A DNA stretch of 57,833 bases from Gammaproteobacteria bacterium (GTDB lineage: Bacteria > Pseudomonadota > Gammaproteobacteria > HK1): NCBI GenBank assembly GCA_021773795.1, contig JAJFJT010000007.1, forward strand, positions 1 through 57,833, read 5' to 3'. A program made the translations under genes and the position numbers. Of this stretch, positions 45,507 through 55,151 are shown piece by piece (the first letter of the stretch is position 1; each line of letters starts with the position of its first letter). The notes beneath the pieces are model-generated. The model did not search any database, was not told the DNA's origin, and saw nothing but the letters and a program-made list of their open reading frames with translations.

Positions 45507-46070
45507 ATGATCCATAAATTAAAAATTCAGTCTGTATTTGCCGTCCTGGCCCTGACAACCACCCTCGCTTTCAGTGCCTCCGTAAGCGCTGCTGAGGTGA
45601 TCCAGGTAGGCTACGTCAACGCCGCCAGAGCGCTGAATGACTCACCCCAGAAAGAAGCGGCCAAGAAACGTATCGAGGCCGAGTTCGCCCCGCGAGACCG
45701 TAGGCTCATCGCCCAACAAAAAGATTTGCGCCAGTTGGAAGACAAGCTGAAACGCGACGGTTCTGTCATGACCCAGACGGCCAAACAACGTGCTACCCAG
45801 AAACTACGTGGTAAGAAACGTAATCTCCAGCGTGAATTCGACGAATTCCGTGAGGACAGCAACCTGCGTCAGAACCAGGAACGGGTAAAGCTGCAAAAGG
45901 TAGTCTTGAAAGCCATTGATACGGTAGCGCGGGCCAATGGCTACGATATCGTGGTTGGCGAGGGCGTATTATTCGCCGCGGACCGCGTCAATATTACCGA
46001 CAAGGTCACCGCACAATTGAGAACCGAGTTTGAACGGGCTGGACGTCCCGCCAAGAAGAGCGCGAAATAG
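45507..46070 (+). CDS. skp: periplasmic chaperone Skp (OmpH)
   Basis: The 187-residue protein has a signal peptide (VLALTTTLAFSASVSAAE), the IQVGYVNAARALNDSP start of the mature body, a long charged coiled-coil (about 60-140) and a closing YDIVVGEGVLFAADRVNITD strand. The trimer carries unfolded outer-membrane proteins. It begins 2 bases after the bamA stop, consistent with its role. Confidence 0.93.
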   Translation: MIHKLKIQSVFAVLALTTTLAFSASVSAAEVIQVGYVNAARALNDSPQKEAAKKRIEAEFAPRDRRLIAQQKDLRQLEDKLKRDGSVMTQTAKQRATQKLRGKKRNLQREFDEFREDSNLRQNQERVKLQKVVLKAIDTVARANGYDIVVGEGVLFAADRVNITDKVTAQLRTEFERAGRPAKKSAK

Positions 46071-46083
46071 TACGAGCACACAC

Positions 46084-47097
46084 GTGAGCCTCACTCTCGA
46101 AGAACTTTCCAGCATCCTGAAGGCCACACTGCACGGCGATCCGGCAACCCTTATCGAGGGCGTCGCCACCCTTGGCAATGCAGCTCCAGGCAGGCTCAGT
46201 TTTTTCTCCAACCGGCGTTACCGTACTTACCTTAAAGAAACCCGGGCCAGTGCAGTCATTTTGGCTGAGGGCGATCGGGAGGAATGTCCAGTCGCCACAC
46301 TGGTAATGGATAACCCCTATCTTGGCTACGCCCAGGCCGCGACCCTGCTGAACCCGGAACCCGTAGCCGCACCCGGTATACATGCGTCGGCCAGTGTCCA
46401 TGCCGGCGCCCATGTAGATAGCAGCGCCCATATCGGCGCCAACACAGTCATATCAGCAGGTGCCCGCATCGGAGCCAACTGCTATATCGGCCCCGGTTCC
46501 GTCATCCTGGAAGATACCACTGTGGACGAGCAGTGCTGGCTCAGTGCTAATGTCACCCTGTGCCGCGAGGTCCACATTGGCAAACGGGTTCGACTGCATC
46601 CTGGCGTGGTTATCGGTGCCGACGGCTTTGGTATAGCCAATGATGGTGAGGCCTGGGTCAAGGTGCCACAACTGGGCAGTGTGATCATCGGTGATGACGT
46701 GGAGATCGGTGCCAATACGTCCGTCGACCGTGGCGCGCTGGAAGATACGGTACTTGAACAGGGCGTCAAGCTGGACAACCTGGTCCAGGTGGGACACAAC
46801 GTCCACATCGGAGCGCACACCGCCGTCGCCGGGTGTGTCGCCATTGCCGGCAGTGCGCATATCGGCAAACGCTGCACCATCGGCGGTGCCGCCGCCATCG
46901 GCGGTCACCTTGAAATTGCCGATGATGTCCATCTCACCGCCACCTCCAGTGTTCCCAACTCAATTAGTAAGGCCGGGGTTTATTCCTCGGGCGTCCCCAT
47001 ACAAGAGAACAAGGTTTGGCGACGCAATGTGATACGCATGCTGCATCTGGAGGACATGGCGAAGCGCATCAAGGCCCTCGAAAGAAAATTGAAATAG
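46084..47097 (+). CDS. lpxD: UDP-3-O-(3-hydroxymyristoyl)glucosamine N-acyltransferase
   Basis: The 337-residue enzyme has an N-terminal uridine-binding domain and a left-handed beta helix of hexapeptide repeats (IGANTVISAGARIGANCYIG and on), with catalytic-region LVQVGHNVHIGAHTAVAGCV. GTG 46084 gives the normal family length, although its Shine-Dalgarno is weak; longer in-frame starts overlap skp. It adds the second acyl chain in lipid A synthesis. Confidence 0.95.
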   Translation: MSLTLEELSSILKATLHGDPATLIEGVATLGNAAPGRLSFFSNRRYRTYLKETRASAVILAEGDREECPVATLVMDNPYLGYAQAATLLNPEPVAAPGIHASASVHAGAHVDSSAHIGANTVISAGARIGANCYIGPGSVILEDTTVDEQCWLSANVTLCREVHIGKRVRLHPGVVIGADGFGIANDGEAWVKVPQLGSVIIGDDVEIGANTSVDRGALEDTVLEQGVKLDNLVQVGHNVHIGAHTAVAGCVAIAGSAHIGKRCTIGGAAAIGGHLEIADDVHLTATSSVPNSISKAGVYSSGVPIQENKVWRRNVIRMLHLEDMAKRIKALERKLK

Positions 47098-47168
47098 CCT
47101 GCTGCACGCTGGCGCCCCACATTCGCCGTAGCCACAACGGCACCAACAGAAAACCATAGAGACCCGCA

Positions 47169-47609
47169 ATGGACATCAACGAGATTCTCCAGTACCTGCC
47201 ACATCGCTACCCCTTCCTGCTCCTCGATCGGGTGCTGGAGATCGAGCCAGAAAAATCGCTCACAGCGATTAAAAACGTGAGCTATAACGAGCCCTTCTTT
47301 CAGGGACACTTTCCCAGCCAACCGGTAATGCCCGCAGTGCTGACCCTTGAGGCCATGGCCCAGGCCACGGGCATTCTGGCGATGATCTCCCTGGGACTGT
47401 CACCCTCGGACTCGGTGCTCTATTACTTCGTGGGGGCCGACAAGGCGCGCTTTCGCCAGCCGGTGGTGCCCGGCGACCAGTTACGCATTGAGGTAGCGGT
47501 CATGCGCCTCACCCGCAGCATGTGCAAGGTCAAGGCAAAGGCCACGGTGGATGGCGAGCTTGCCGCCAGTGCTGAACTCATGGGGGCCCTGAAGGACCTG
47601 GATTCTTGA
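47169..47609 (+). CDS. fabZ: 3-hydroxyacyl-[acyl-carrier-protein] dehydratase FabZ
   Basis: The 146-residue hot-dog-fold enzyme has [13 protein letters not shown] with the catalytic His, [22 protein letters not shown] with the catalytic Glu, and [11 protein letters not shown]. It dehydrates 3-hydroxyacyl-ACP in fatty-acid synthesis, competing with LpxA/LpxD for the same substrate pool. Its stop overlaps the lpxA start by 4 bases. Confidence 0.97.
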   Translation: MDINEILQYLPHRYPFLLLDRVLEIEPEKSLTAIKNVSYNEPFFQGHFPSQPVMPAVLTLEAMAQATGILAMISLGLSPSDSVLYYFVGADKARFRQPVVPGDQLRIEVAVMRLTRSMCKVKAKATVDGELAASAELMGALKDLDS

Positions 47610-48376
47610 TTCATCCCAGCGCCATTGTTGATAAAGGAGCCCGTCTTGCCCCCGGGGTCAGCGTCGGGCCCTGGTCAATCATCGGGGCCGATGTGGAAAT
47701 CGGGGAAAACACCCAAATCGATGCCCATGTGGTCATCAATGGCCCGACCCGCATCGGCCGCGATAACCATATCTACCCTTTTAATGCCCTGGGCGACGCG
47801 CCCCAGGACAAAAAATACGCCGGCGAGAAGTCCTGTCTGGAAATAGGCAACGGCAACACCATTCGCGAGTTTTGTACCTTCAACCGCGGCACCGCCGATG
47901 GCGGCGGCCTCACCCGTATTGGTGATGACAACTGGATCATGGCCTATGTGCACATCGCCCACGATTGTGAGCTGGGAAGCCATACCATACTCGCCAATGG
48001 CAGCACCCTGGCTGGCCACGTCCGGATAGAGGATCACGTCATCCTCGGTGCCTTCACCGTAGTGCACCAGTTCTGTGCCATCGGTGCCCACAGCTTTTCC
48101 GCCATGAGTACCGTGATTCTGAAAGACGTTCCCCCCTATGTCACTGTCTCCGGCAACGGTGCTTCACCCCACGGCCTCAATAGCGAAGGGCTGAAACGCC
48201 GGGGCTTCACCACCCATAATTTACTGCAGTTAAAACGAGCCTATAAAGTACTTTACAAACAGAACCTTACCGTAGAACAGGCACTCCAGGAATTGCGCGT
48301 CATGGCCACCGAGTGTGATGACATCATTCCCCTGGTTGCCTTTCTCGATAACTCCAGCCGCGGCATCGTACGCTAA
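47606..48376 (+). CDS. lpxA: UDP-N-acetylglucosamine acyltransferase
   Basis: The 256-residue protein is a hexapeptide-repeat beta helix with [20 protein letters not shown], the catalytic-His segment [13 protein letters not shown], and a C-terminal helical domain ([20 protein letters not shown]). It performs the first step of lipid A synthesis. The start is TTG, overlapping the fabZ stop, so expression probably depends on translational coupling. Confidence 0.96.
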   Translation: MIHPSAIVDKGARLAPGVSVGPWSIIGADVEIGENTQIDAHVVINGPTRIGRDNHIYPFNALGDAPQDKKYAGEKSCLEIGNGNTIREFCTFNRGTADGGGLTRIGDDNWIMAYVHIAHDCELGSHTILANGSTLAGHVRIEDHVILGAFTVVHQFCAIGAHSFSAMSTVILKDVPPYVTVSGNGASPHGLNSEGLKRRGFTTHNLLQLKRAYKVLYKQNLTVEQALQELRVMATECDDIIPLVAFLDNSSRGIVR

Positions 48377-48389
48377 GCGGGGAAGGCAA

Positions 48390-49529
48390 ATGGCGCCATG
48401 CATAGCCATCGTTGCGGGAGAAGCCTCCGGCGACCTACTGGCCAGTGCGCTTATTCGCGCCCTCAAGGTGCATCGACCCAATCTCCGCTTTGAGGGCATC
48501 GCAGGCCCGCAAATGATTGCCGCGGGCTGTGAATGCCTGTACCCGCTGGAACGCCTGTCGGTGATGGGGCTGACCGAGGCGCTGGGGCGCTACCTGGAAT
48601 TGCTGCCAGTGCGGACACGCCTCAAAAAACGTTGGCTTGCGGAGCCACCCGCCCTGTTCATCGGCGTCGATGCCCCGGACTTCAACCTCTCCCTTGAGGA
48701 AGGCCTGCGCAAGGGTGGCATCACCACGGCCCACTATGTCAGTCCCTCGGTGTGGGCCTGGCGCCGCTATCGAATCCGTAAAATTGCCCGCGCAGTAGAT
48801 CGCATGCTCACCCTGTTTCCCTTTGAAACGAACTTTTACCGTGAACATGATGTGCCGGTGCGTTTTGTCGGCCATCCTCTGACCGACATCATTCCCGCCA
48901 ATACCGACCGGGATGCGGCACGACATGCGCTGAATCTGCCCATAACAGGCGAATACATCGCCCTGCTCCCGGGCAGTCGCGGCCACGAGCTCGACTATCT
49001 TGCTGGCCCCATGGTGGGGGCCGCGCGCTGGCTCACCAAACATCGTCCGGGGGTGGCCTTTATTGTCCCCATGATCAATGCCGACATGCGGGAACGCTTT
49101 CAGCGGGTGCTGGAGCAACAAGGCCAGGGGCTCGATATCCGCATCATCGATGGCCAGTCCCGCGAGGCCATGGCCGCCGCCGATGGCGTGCTGCTGGCAT
49201 CGGGCACTGCGACCCTGGAGGCGATGCTGCTCAACCGCCCCATGGTGGTGGCCTATCGCCTGCATCCGGTGAGTTTCCGGATCATGAAGGCGCTGTTTTC
49301 AGTCCGCTACATCGCCCTGCCCAATCTACTCGCGGGCAAACAACTGGTTCCCGAGTTCCTCCAATCAGAAGCCACTCCAGAGCACCTCGGAGCTGCACTG
49401 CTCGAGTTGCTGGAAGACAACGAAAAACGCCAGCAACTTTGCCATGAGTTTTCCCGCATCCGCACCTCATTGGGGAATGACGCCAGCGCACGCGCCGCCG
49501 ATGCCATCCTCGAACTCCTACCCTCGTGA
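48390..49529 (+). CDS. lpxB: lipid-A-disaccharide synthase
   Basis: The 379-residue GT19 enzyme has [50 protein letters not shown] and [13 protein letters not shown], all LpxB signatures. It joins two acylated glucosamines. ATG 48390 follows GGGGAAGG; the frame is open further upstream inside lpxA. The stop overlaps the rnhB start by 4 bases. Confidence 0.96.
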   Translation: MAPCIAIVAGEASGDLLASALIRALKVHRPNLRFEGIAGPQMIAAGCECLYPLERLSVMGLTEALGRYLELLPVRTRLKKRWLAEPPALFIGVDAPDFNLSLEEGLRKGGITTAHYVSPSVWAWRRYRIRKIARAVDRMLTLFPFETNFYREHDVPVRFVGHPLTDIIPANTDRDAARHALNLPITGEYIALLPGSRGHELDYLAGPMVGAARWLTKHRPGVAFIVPMINADMRERFQRVLEQQGQGLDIRIIDGQSREAMAAADGVLLASGTATLEAMLLNRPMVVAYRLHPVSFRIMKALFSVRYIALPNLLAGKQLVPEFLQSEATPEHLGAALLELLEDNEKRQQLCHEFSRIRTSLGNDASARAADAILELLPS

Positions 49530-50125
49530 GCAGCCTTCTGCTGGTAACCCCCGGCCTTGCCGGTGTCGATGAGGTAGGCCGGGGACCACTGGCAGGTCCA
49601 GTGGTAGCCGCCGCCGTCATCCTCGACCCCGCACGGCCTATTGAAGGTCTGCGAGACTCAAAGCGGCTTAGCCCCAAGCGTCGTACCGTCCTCGCCGAGA
49701 TCATCCGCGAGCAGGCCATCGCCTGGGCCATTGGACGCGCCGAATGCACCGAAATTGATGACATCAACATCCTCCAGGCCAGCCTGCTGGCCATGCGCCG
49801 CGCGGTGCTCGCCCTGCCCGTTGCCCCCGAACACGCCCAGGTAGATGGCAATCACTGCCCACAGCTTCCCTGCACGGTGGAGGCCATCATCAAGGGCGAC
49901 GATCGGGTGGCCGAGATCAGCGCCGCCTCAATCCTTGCCAAGGTGCTTCGTGATTCTGAAATGGAGGCCATGGAACTGCATTATCCGGGTTACGGTTTTG
50001 CCCGTCACAAGGGGTATCCTACCCGGGAGCATCTCGCCAGCCTCGCGCGCCTCGGCCCCTGTGCCGAGCACCGACGCTCGTTCCGACCGGTACGCAAAAT
50101 ATTAGAAAATCCTGAATGGCCATGA
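49526..50125 (+). CDS. rnhB: ribonuclease HII
   Basis: The 199-residue enzyme has [20 protein letters not shown] (Asp-Glu of the active site), [24 protein letters not shown] and [19 protein letters not shown]. It removes ribonucleotides and RNA primers from DNA. The start is GTG, overlapping the lpxB stop. About 180 bases without a convincing gene follow before dnaE. Confidence 0.95.
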   Translation: MSSLLLVTPGLAGVDEVGRGPLAGPVVAAAVILDPARPIEGLRDSKRLSPKRRTVLAEIIREQAIAWAIGRAECTEIDDINILQASLLAMRRAVLALPVAPEHAQVDGNHCPQLPCTVEAIIKGDDRVAEISAASILAKVLRDSEMEAMELHYPGYGFARHKGYPTREHLASLARLGPCAEHRRSFRPVRKILENPEWP

Positions 50126-50304
50126 GCGCGCATATTGCAACAGTCGGCTTCGGGTTCGAAGCTGAAAAACTGAAGTGGCTATTTGAAATGCCCATGTTTT
50201 ATCACGCTCACCAGCACCAGTTAGCCACGGACCCGAAGCCTATCCCGACCCTGGCTGGGTCATGCACGCCTGGCCTACGCCAGCATCCGGGATACTGATG
50301 CAAT

Positions 50305-53300
50305 ATGCGCGCTAAATTCATTCATCTCAGCCTGCACAGCGAGTTCTCCCTCGTGGATGGCATCGTGCGCATACCCCAGTTGGTGAAGGCCACACATGCT
50401 GCTGACATGCCGGCGGTGGCCATTACCGAACGCTGCAACCTGTTCTCTCTGGTGAAATTTTATCGCGCTGCCCTCGGTGCCGGCATCAAGCCGATCATCG
50501 GAGCCGATGTGTTGGTACACGACCTCGGGGAGGACGGTGACCCCTTCCGGCTGATACTGCTGTGTCGGGATGCCGCAGGCTATCAGAGCCTCGCGCGCCT
50601 CATTTCCCGTAGCTATATCGAGGGCTCTGGCAGCGTGCCGCTGATTCGGCGACAGTGGATTGCGGAGGAAGCCGACGGCCTGATTGCACTCTCCGGTGGC
50701 CGTCGCGGTGATGTGGGTAGCGCCTTGCTGGGTGGTCGCACGGATCTGGCAGAGCAACGGCTTGAATTCTGGGCCGAACTCTTTCCAGATCGGTTTTATA
50801 TCGAACTGACCCGCACTGGCCGTGAGGGTGAGGAGCACTATATCCAGCAGGCCCTGAAGCTTGCTGCAGAGCACGCACTACCCGTGGTGGCCACCAATGA
50901 TGTGTGTTTCCTGCAGACCGATGACTTCGAGGCCCACGAGGCCCGGGTCTGCATTCAGGATGGCCGCACCCTCGACGACCCACGTCGCATACGACGCTAT
51001 AGCGAGCAGCAATACCTGCGTAGCCCGGAGGAAATGGAGGCGCTATTCGCCGATATTCCAGAGGCGCTGGAAAACTCCGTGGAGATTGCCCGGCGCTGCA
51101 ATGTCGAGCTGAAGCTGGGTCACAGCGTATTGCCCGACTTCCCCATTCCAGAGGGTTTCACGGAAGAAGAATGGTTCGCCCAGGAGGCGCGCGAGGGTCT
51201 CAAGCAGCGTCTCATCCAACTGGGCGAACGGGTGCCCGAGGAAAGCTATCCCGAATACGACGAGCGGCTACAGATCGAACTCGATGTCATCTGTCGCATG
51301 GGCTTCCCCGGTTACTTCCTCATCGTCGCCGACTTTATCCGTTGGTCACGGGAAAACGAGATCCCCGTGGGTCCAGGTCGCGGCTCCGGCGCCGGCTCAC
51401 TGGTGGCCTATGCCCTCGGCATCACCGATCTCGATCCCATCGGCTACGAACTGCTATTCGAGCGCTTCCTCAATCCCGAGCGAGTATCGCTGCCGGATTT
51501 TGATATCGATTTCTGCATGGAAGGCCGGGATCGGGTCATCGAATATGTCTCGAATCGCTATGGTGCCGAACGCGTCTCACAGATCATCACCTTTGGCACC
51601 ATGGCAGCGCGGGCGGTAGTGAGGGACGTGGGCCGGGTACTCGGCCATCCCTATGGCTTCGTCGATCAAATAGCCAAGCTCATTCCCTTCGAAATTGGCA
51701 TGACTCTGGACAAGGCCCTGAAGCAGGAAGAGGCGCTGCTGGAACGTTACGAGAACGATGACGACGTACACACCCTCATGGAGCTGGCCGGGGCCCTTGA
51801 AGGTATCGCCCGCAATGCCGGCAAACATGCCGGTGGCGTAGTCATCGCCCCCACCCGACTGACGGATTTTTCGCCCCTTTATTGTGAGTTGGGGGGCACC
51901 AGCGTGGTGACCCAGCTCGACAAGGACGACGTCGAGGCCATGGGCCTGGTGAAGTTCGATTTTCTCGGCCTGCGAACCCTCACCATCATCGACCGCGCGG
52001 TGCGTACCATCAACTCAGAGCGGGCGAAAAACGGCGAGAACGCGCTCGACATTGCCGACCTGCCCACCGATGACCCGCTGACCTTTGAGCTCATCCAGCG
52101 CGCCGCCACCACCGGCGTCTTCCAGCTAGAATCCCGTGGCATGCGCGAGCTGATCAGCCGCCTCCAGCCCGATTGCTTTGAGGAAATCATCGCCTTGGTG
52201 GCGCTATTTCGCCCCGGTCCGCTGCAATCCGGCATGGTGGATGACTTCATCGATCGCAAGCATGGCAAGGCAGCAGTAAGCTTCCCGCATCCCAGTCTGG
52301 AAGCGACCCTGAAGCCCACCTACGGCGTCATTCTCTACCAGGAACAGGTGATGCAGATCGCCCAGGTACTAGCCGGCTTTAGCCTGGGCGGTGCCGATCT
52401 GTTGCGCCGCGCCATGGGCAAGAAAAAAGTCGAGGCCATGGCCGAGCAGCGGGACTTCTTCGTTAACGGCGCAGTAAAAAATGGCGTGGACGGCAAGCTC
52501 GCCACCTCGATCTTTGATCTCATGGAGAAGTTCGCGGGCTACGGTTTCAACCGCTCCCACTCCGCCGCCTATGCCCTCGTCGCCTATCAAACCGCCTGGC
52601 TCAAGGCCCACTATCCCGCCGCCTTCATGGCCGCAGTGTTGTCCTCGGACATGGACAATACCGACAAGGTCGTCGTACTCATCGAGGAATGCCGGGCCCT
52701 TGGCCTCGCCGTTGTTCCCCCCCAGGTCCAACACTGTGACTATCATTTCACCGTCGCTGATGCCAAAACTGTGCGCTATGGCCTCGGGGCCATCAAGGGG
52801 GTAGGTCAGGGTGCCATTGAGGGCATCATCGACGCCCGCCAAGCCGGCGAGCCCTTCCAGGATCTGTTCGAATTTTGCCAACGCATTAACGGCGGCAAGA
52901 TTACCCGCCGCACCATTGAGGCCCTGATTCGAACCGGTGCCCTCGACGACCTGGGCCCAGGACGGGCGGCGATGATGGCTAGCCTCACCCACGCCCAGCA
53001 GGCCGCCGAACAGGCCTCACGCAATGCATCAAGTGGCCAGAACGATCTCTTCGGCGGCGGCGGTACCCCCGAGCTCCCACCCCACCAGTTTGCGGACGTG
53101 CCGGAGTGGACCGACGAGGAACGCCTGAGCGGTGAAAAGGAAACCCTGGGGCTCTATCTCACCGGCCATCCCATCGCCCGCCACGAGGCAGAATTACAGC
53201 ATTTTGTCAGCGCCCATCTGGGTAAGCTGCAACCTCGCCCCAACAAAACCACCGTCGCCGCCGGGCTGGTAATCCAGATTCGCGTCATCAATACCCGACG

Positions 53301-53748
53301 GGGCCGCATGGCGGTCATCACCCTGGACGATCGCAGTGGCCGCATGGAGGCGGTGCTCTATGCCGATGTCTATCAGCATTACCAGAATCTGTTGACCAAG
53401 GATCGTCTGCTGGTTGTGGTCGGCGAGGTGGCCGAGGATGAGTTCTCCGGCGGCTGTAATATGAGTGTTCAGGAGGTCTATGATCTCTGTGGCGCACGCG
53501 AGCACTTTGGCAAAGTACTGGTCATCGACGTAGATGAGGAACGGGCCGGAAATGGACTGATTCCAGAACTCACCCAGGTGCTCGAACCCTTCCGTGAAGG
53601 CCCGATGCCCGTGTGCCTGAACTATCGCCGCAACGATGCCCAGGCTCTGATCCAGCTAGGCGCACAGTGGCGGGTTCGGCCCAGCGAGGAGCTACTCCAT
53701 CGACTGCGCCAAATTGATACTGGCGGCGATATACAACTTCGTTATTAG
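50305..53748 (+). CDS. dnaE: DNA polymerase III alpha subunit
   Basis: The 1,147-residue polymerase has an N-terminal PHP domain (FIHLSLHSEFSLVDGIVRIP), palm residues in PDFDIDFCMEGRDRVIEYV, GPGRGSGAGSLVAYALGITDLDPI, the fingers region and a C-terminal OB-fold (about 965-1045) before the tau-binding tail. The PHP metal site is partly degenerate (HLSLHSEFS), as in many proteobacterial DnaE. It is the replicative polymerase. accA, its frequent neighbour, does not follow. Confidence 0.98.
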   Translation: MRAKFIHLSLHSEFSLVDGIVRIPQLVKATHAADMPAVAITERCNLFSLVKFYRAALGAGIKPIIGADVLVHDLGEDGDPFRLILLCRDAAGYQSLARLISRSYIEGSGSVPLIRRQWIAEEADGLIALSGGRRGDVGSALLGGRTDLAEQRLEFWAELFPDRFYIELTRTGREGEEHYIQQALKLAAEHALPVVATNDVCFLQTDDFEAHEARVCIQDGRTLDDPRRIRRYSEQQYLRSPEEMEALFADIPEALENSVEIARRCNVELKLGHSVLPDFPIPEGFTEEEWFAQEAREGLKQRLIQLGERVPEESYPEYDERLQIELDVICRMGFPGYFLIVADFIRWSRENEIPVGPGRGSGAGSLVAYALGITDLDPIGYELLFERFLNPERVSLPDFDIDFCMEGRDRVIEYVSNRYGAERVSQIITFGTMAARAVVRDVGRVLGHPYGFVDQIAKLIPFEIGMTLDKALKQEEALLERYENDDDVHTLMELAGALEGIARNAGKHAGGVVIAPTRLTDFSPLYCELGGTSVVTQLDKDDVEAMGLVKFDFLGLRTLTIIDRAVRTINSERAKNGENALDIADLPTDDPLTFELIQRAATTGVFQLESRGMRELISRLQPDCFEEIIALVALFRPGPLQSGMVDDFIDRKHGKAAVSFPHPSLEATLKPTYGVILYQEQVMQIAQVLAGFSLGGADLLRRAMGKKKVEAMAEQRDFFVNGAVKNGVDGKLATSIFDLMEKFAGYGFNRSHSAAYALVAYQTAWLKAHYPAAFMAAVLSSDMDNTDKVVVLIEECRALGLAVVPPQVQHCDYHFTVADAKTVRYGLGAIKGVGQGAIEGIIDARQAGEPFQDLFEFCQRINGGKITRRTIEALIRTGALDDLGPGRAAMMASLTHAQQAAEQASRNASSGQNDLFGGGGTPELPPHQFADVPEWTDEERLSGEKETLGLYLTGHPIARHEAELQHFVSAHLGKLQPRPNKTTVAAGLVIQIRVINTRRGRMAVITLDDRSGRMEAVLYADVYQHYQNLLTKDRLLVVVGEVAEDEFSGGCNMSVQEVYDLCGAREHFGKVLVIDVDEERAGNGLIPELTQVLEPFREGPMPVCLNYRRNDAQALIQLGAQWRVRPSEELLHRLRQIDTGGDIQLRY

Positions 53749-53773
53749 CAATCAAATCAACAAGGTAAACACC

Positions 53774-54187
53774 ATGAGTGAAAGCACCCACACCACCGGC
53801 TACCGCCTGCTACACACCATGATTCGGGTCCGCAACCTGGATAACTCCATCGCCTTCTACACGGATCAACTGGGTATGAAACTGCTGCGCCAGCAGGAGC
53901 ATCCCTCCGGGGAATTCACCCTAGCCTTCCTCGGCTACGGTGCTGAAGCCGACCACACCGTCATCGAGCTCACCTATAACTGGGGACACGACGAGCCCTA
54001 CCAACACGGCGGCGCCTTCGGCCACATCGCCATCGGCGTCCCTGACATCCATGCCGCCTGCAAACGTATGGAGGCCGATGGCATCAAAATCACCCTGCAA
54101 CCCCTCGCCCTGAAAGATGGCGGCACCGTCATCGCCTTCGTGGAAGACCCCGACGGCTACGCAGTGGAACTCATTGAACGGGCCTGA
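53774..54187 (+). CDS. gloA: lactoylglutathione lyase (glyoxalase I)
   Basis: The 137-residue protein has the four metal ligands in place: His in RLLHTMIRV, Glu in VIELTYNWG, His in FGHIAIGV and Glu in GYAVELIE. It converts the methylglyoxal-glutathione adduct to S-lactoylglutathione. ATG 53774 (MSESTHTTGYRLLH) fits the family; the frame is open into dnaE. It lies 25 bases after dnaE. Confidence 0.95.
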   Translation: MSESTHTTGYRLLHTMIRVRNLDNSIAFYTDQLGMKLLRQQEHPSGEFTLAFLGYGAEADHTVIELTYNWGHDEPYQHGGAFGHIAIGVPDIHAACKRMEADGIKITLQPLALKDGGTVIAFVEDPDGYAVELIERA

Positions 54188-54222
54188 GTAACCCCTCTTG
54201 CCAACTCCTGCTCAGTATCCGG

Positions 54223-54290
54223 ATTCCCGTTTCCACGGGAATGATGATCCCGTTTTTATCTCCTCCGTCATACCGGGCGAAGACCCGGTA
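54223..54290. repeat. pair of REP-type palindromes
   Basis: ATTCCCGT-TTCC-ACGGGAAT (54223-54242) and TACCGGG-CGAAGA-CCCGGTA (54271-54290) are two perfect stem-loops 28 bases apart in the gap between gloA and the DUF523 gene. Such ATTCCCG/TACCGGG stems are common intergenic repeats. They could also end gloA transcription. Confidence 0.75.
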
Positions 54291-54358
54291 TCCAGGGAAC
54301 AAAAGCACGAAAATAAGCGTCCTACCAGAGCCATATATTCGTTCCCAAACGCCTGTAT

Positions 54359-54877
54359 TTGCCAGTGAAAACAAAGCCCCTAATCGGCGTCAGCGCCTGC
54401 CTCCTAGGCCACCCTGTGCGCTACGATGGCGACCACAAATACCACGCCTGGATAGCCGAAGACCTAGCCACCTTTTGTACCTTGCTCCCCCTCTGCCCGG
54501 AAACTGCAATCGGCCTTCCCGTACCGCGAGAGCCCATCCATCTGGTGGGAAATTCCGCACACCCCGGCGCCGTCCGGGTGTGTGATGGCCAAGGTCACTT
54601 CGGTGCCAATCTGAAGAATTACGGTAGGCGCATTGCAGCGGAATATCCGGCGCTCAACGGCTATATCTTCAAGTCCCGCTCCCCAAGCTGCGGGCTCAAC
54701 GGAGTCCCGGTCCATGACTTGTGGGGCGCACCCACTGGAGAAAGCATGGGGCTCTACGCCCGTGCTCTTTGCCAAGCCCTGCCGGATCTGCCGGTGGTGA
54801 AGGAGAGCGAGCTATGGGAACCACAGCAGCGTGCGGCCTTTCTCAAACGCGTCCACGCCTTTCGTCGTCAGCCGTAG
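54359..54877 (+). CDS. DUF523 family protein
   Basis: The 172-residue protein starts KPLIGVSACLLGHPVRYDGD, the DUF523 signature with a conserved Cys, and later has FKSRSPSCGLNGVPV with a second conserved Cys. It contains only the DUF523 part and lacks the DUF1722 domain often fused to it. The function is unknown; the cysteines suggest metal or cluster binding. The start is TTG 54359 or GTG 54365, neither with a clear Shine-Dalgarno. Its stop is 5 bases before an IS relic, so the 3' end may have been altered. Confidence 0.82.
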   Translation: MPVKTKPLIGVSACLLGHPVRYDGDHKYHAWIAEDLATFCTLLPLCPETAIGLPVPREPIHLVGNSAHPGAVRVCDGQGHFGANLKNYGRRIAAEYPALNGYIFKSRSPSCGLNGVPVHDLWGAPTGESMGLYARALCQALPDLPVVKESELWEPQQRAAFLKRVHAFRRQP

Positions 54878-54882
54878 CTTCA

Positions 54883-54983
54883 AATTCTTCCGTGTATCGC
54901 CAGGTCCTTCTTGGTTGACTGTATCTTGGCACCGAACACCCTCCTGTTAGGGTTTGGTGTCCGTCTTTATCGGGGGAGGATCA
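54883..54983 (-). mobile_element. relic of an IS3-family element end
   Basis: About 101 bases match the element end at the left edge of the window (roughly 40-141), with a few substitutions and one insertion. The orfA start is GTG here (PRYSQPRRTWRYTEEF), and the reading frame breaks off after 17 codons where the similarity stops next to the DUF523 gene. The rest of the element is gone, so this is a dead remnant. Confidence 0.85.
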
Positions 54984-55009
54984 AATCCGACTGCATGCGC
55001 TTGTTAGGC
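54984..55009 (-). other. isolated attC half-site next to the IS relic
   Basis: The minus strand reads GCCTAACAAGCGCATGCAGT then CGGATT. GCCTAAC is a perfect R'' box, and CGCATGC with GTCGGA looks like the L'' side of many attC sites. The IS relic starts right after CGGATT, just where the IS at the window edge abuts its own attC half. No second half or integrase is present here. Confidence 0.6.
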
Positions 55010-55151
55010 TCTCTTCGCAGAGGGCTTAATAAACCTTCAATCCTATGTTATTAATAATTATCGGTAATGTTCTTAAGTACTTAAGTGATGAATATCATAG
55101 TGAATTACAGCGCTAATTTCATGTCACCCTGATTAGCAGATCCATTTACAC

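Noticed and set aside
50116-50298. 60-codon frame between rnhB and dnaE
   Set aside because: No ribosome binding site, overlaps the rnhB end and shows no coding pattern.
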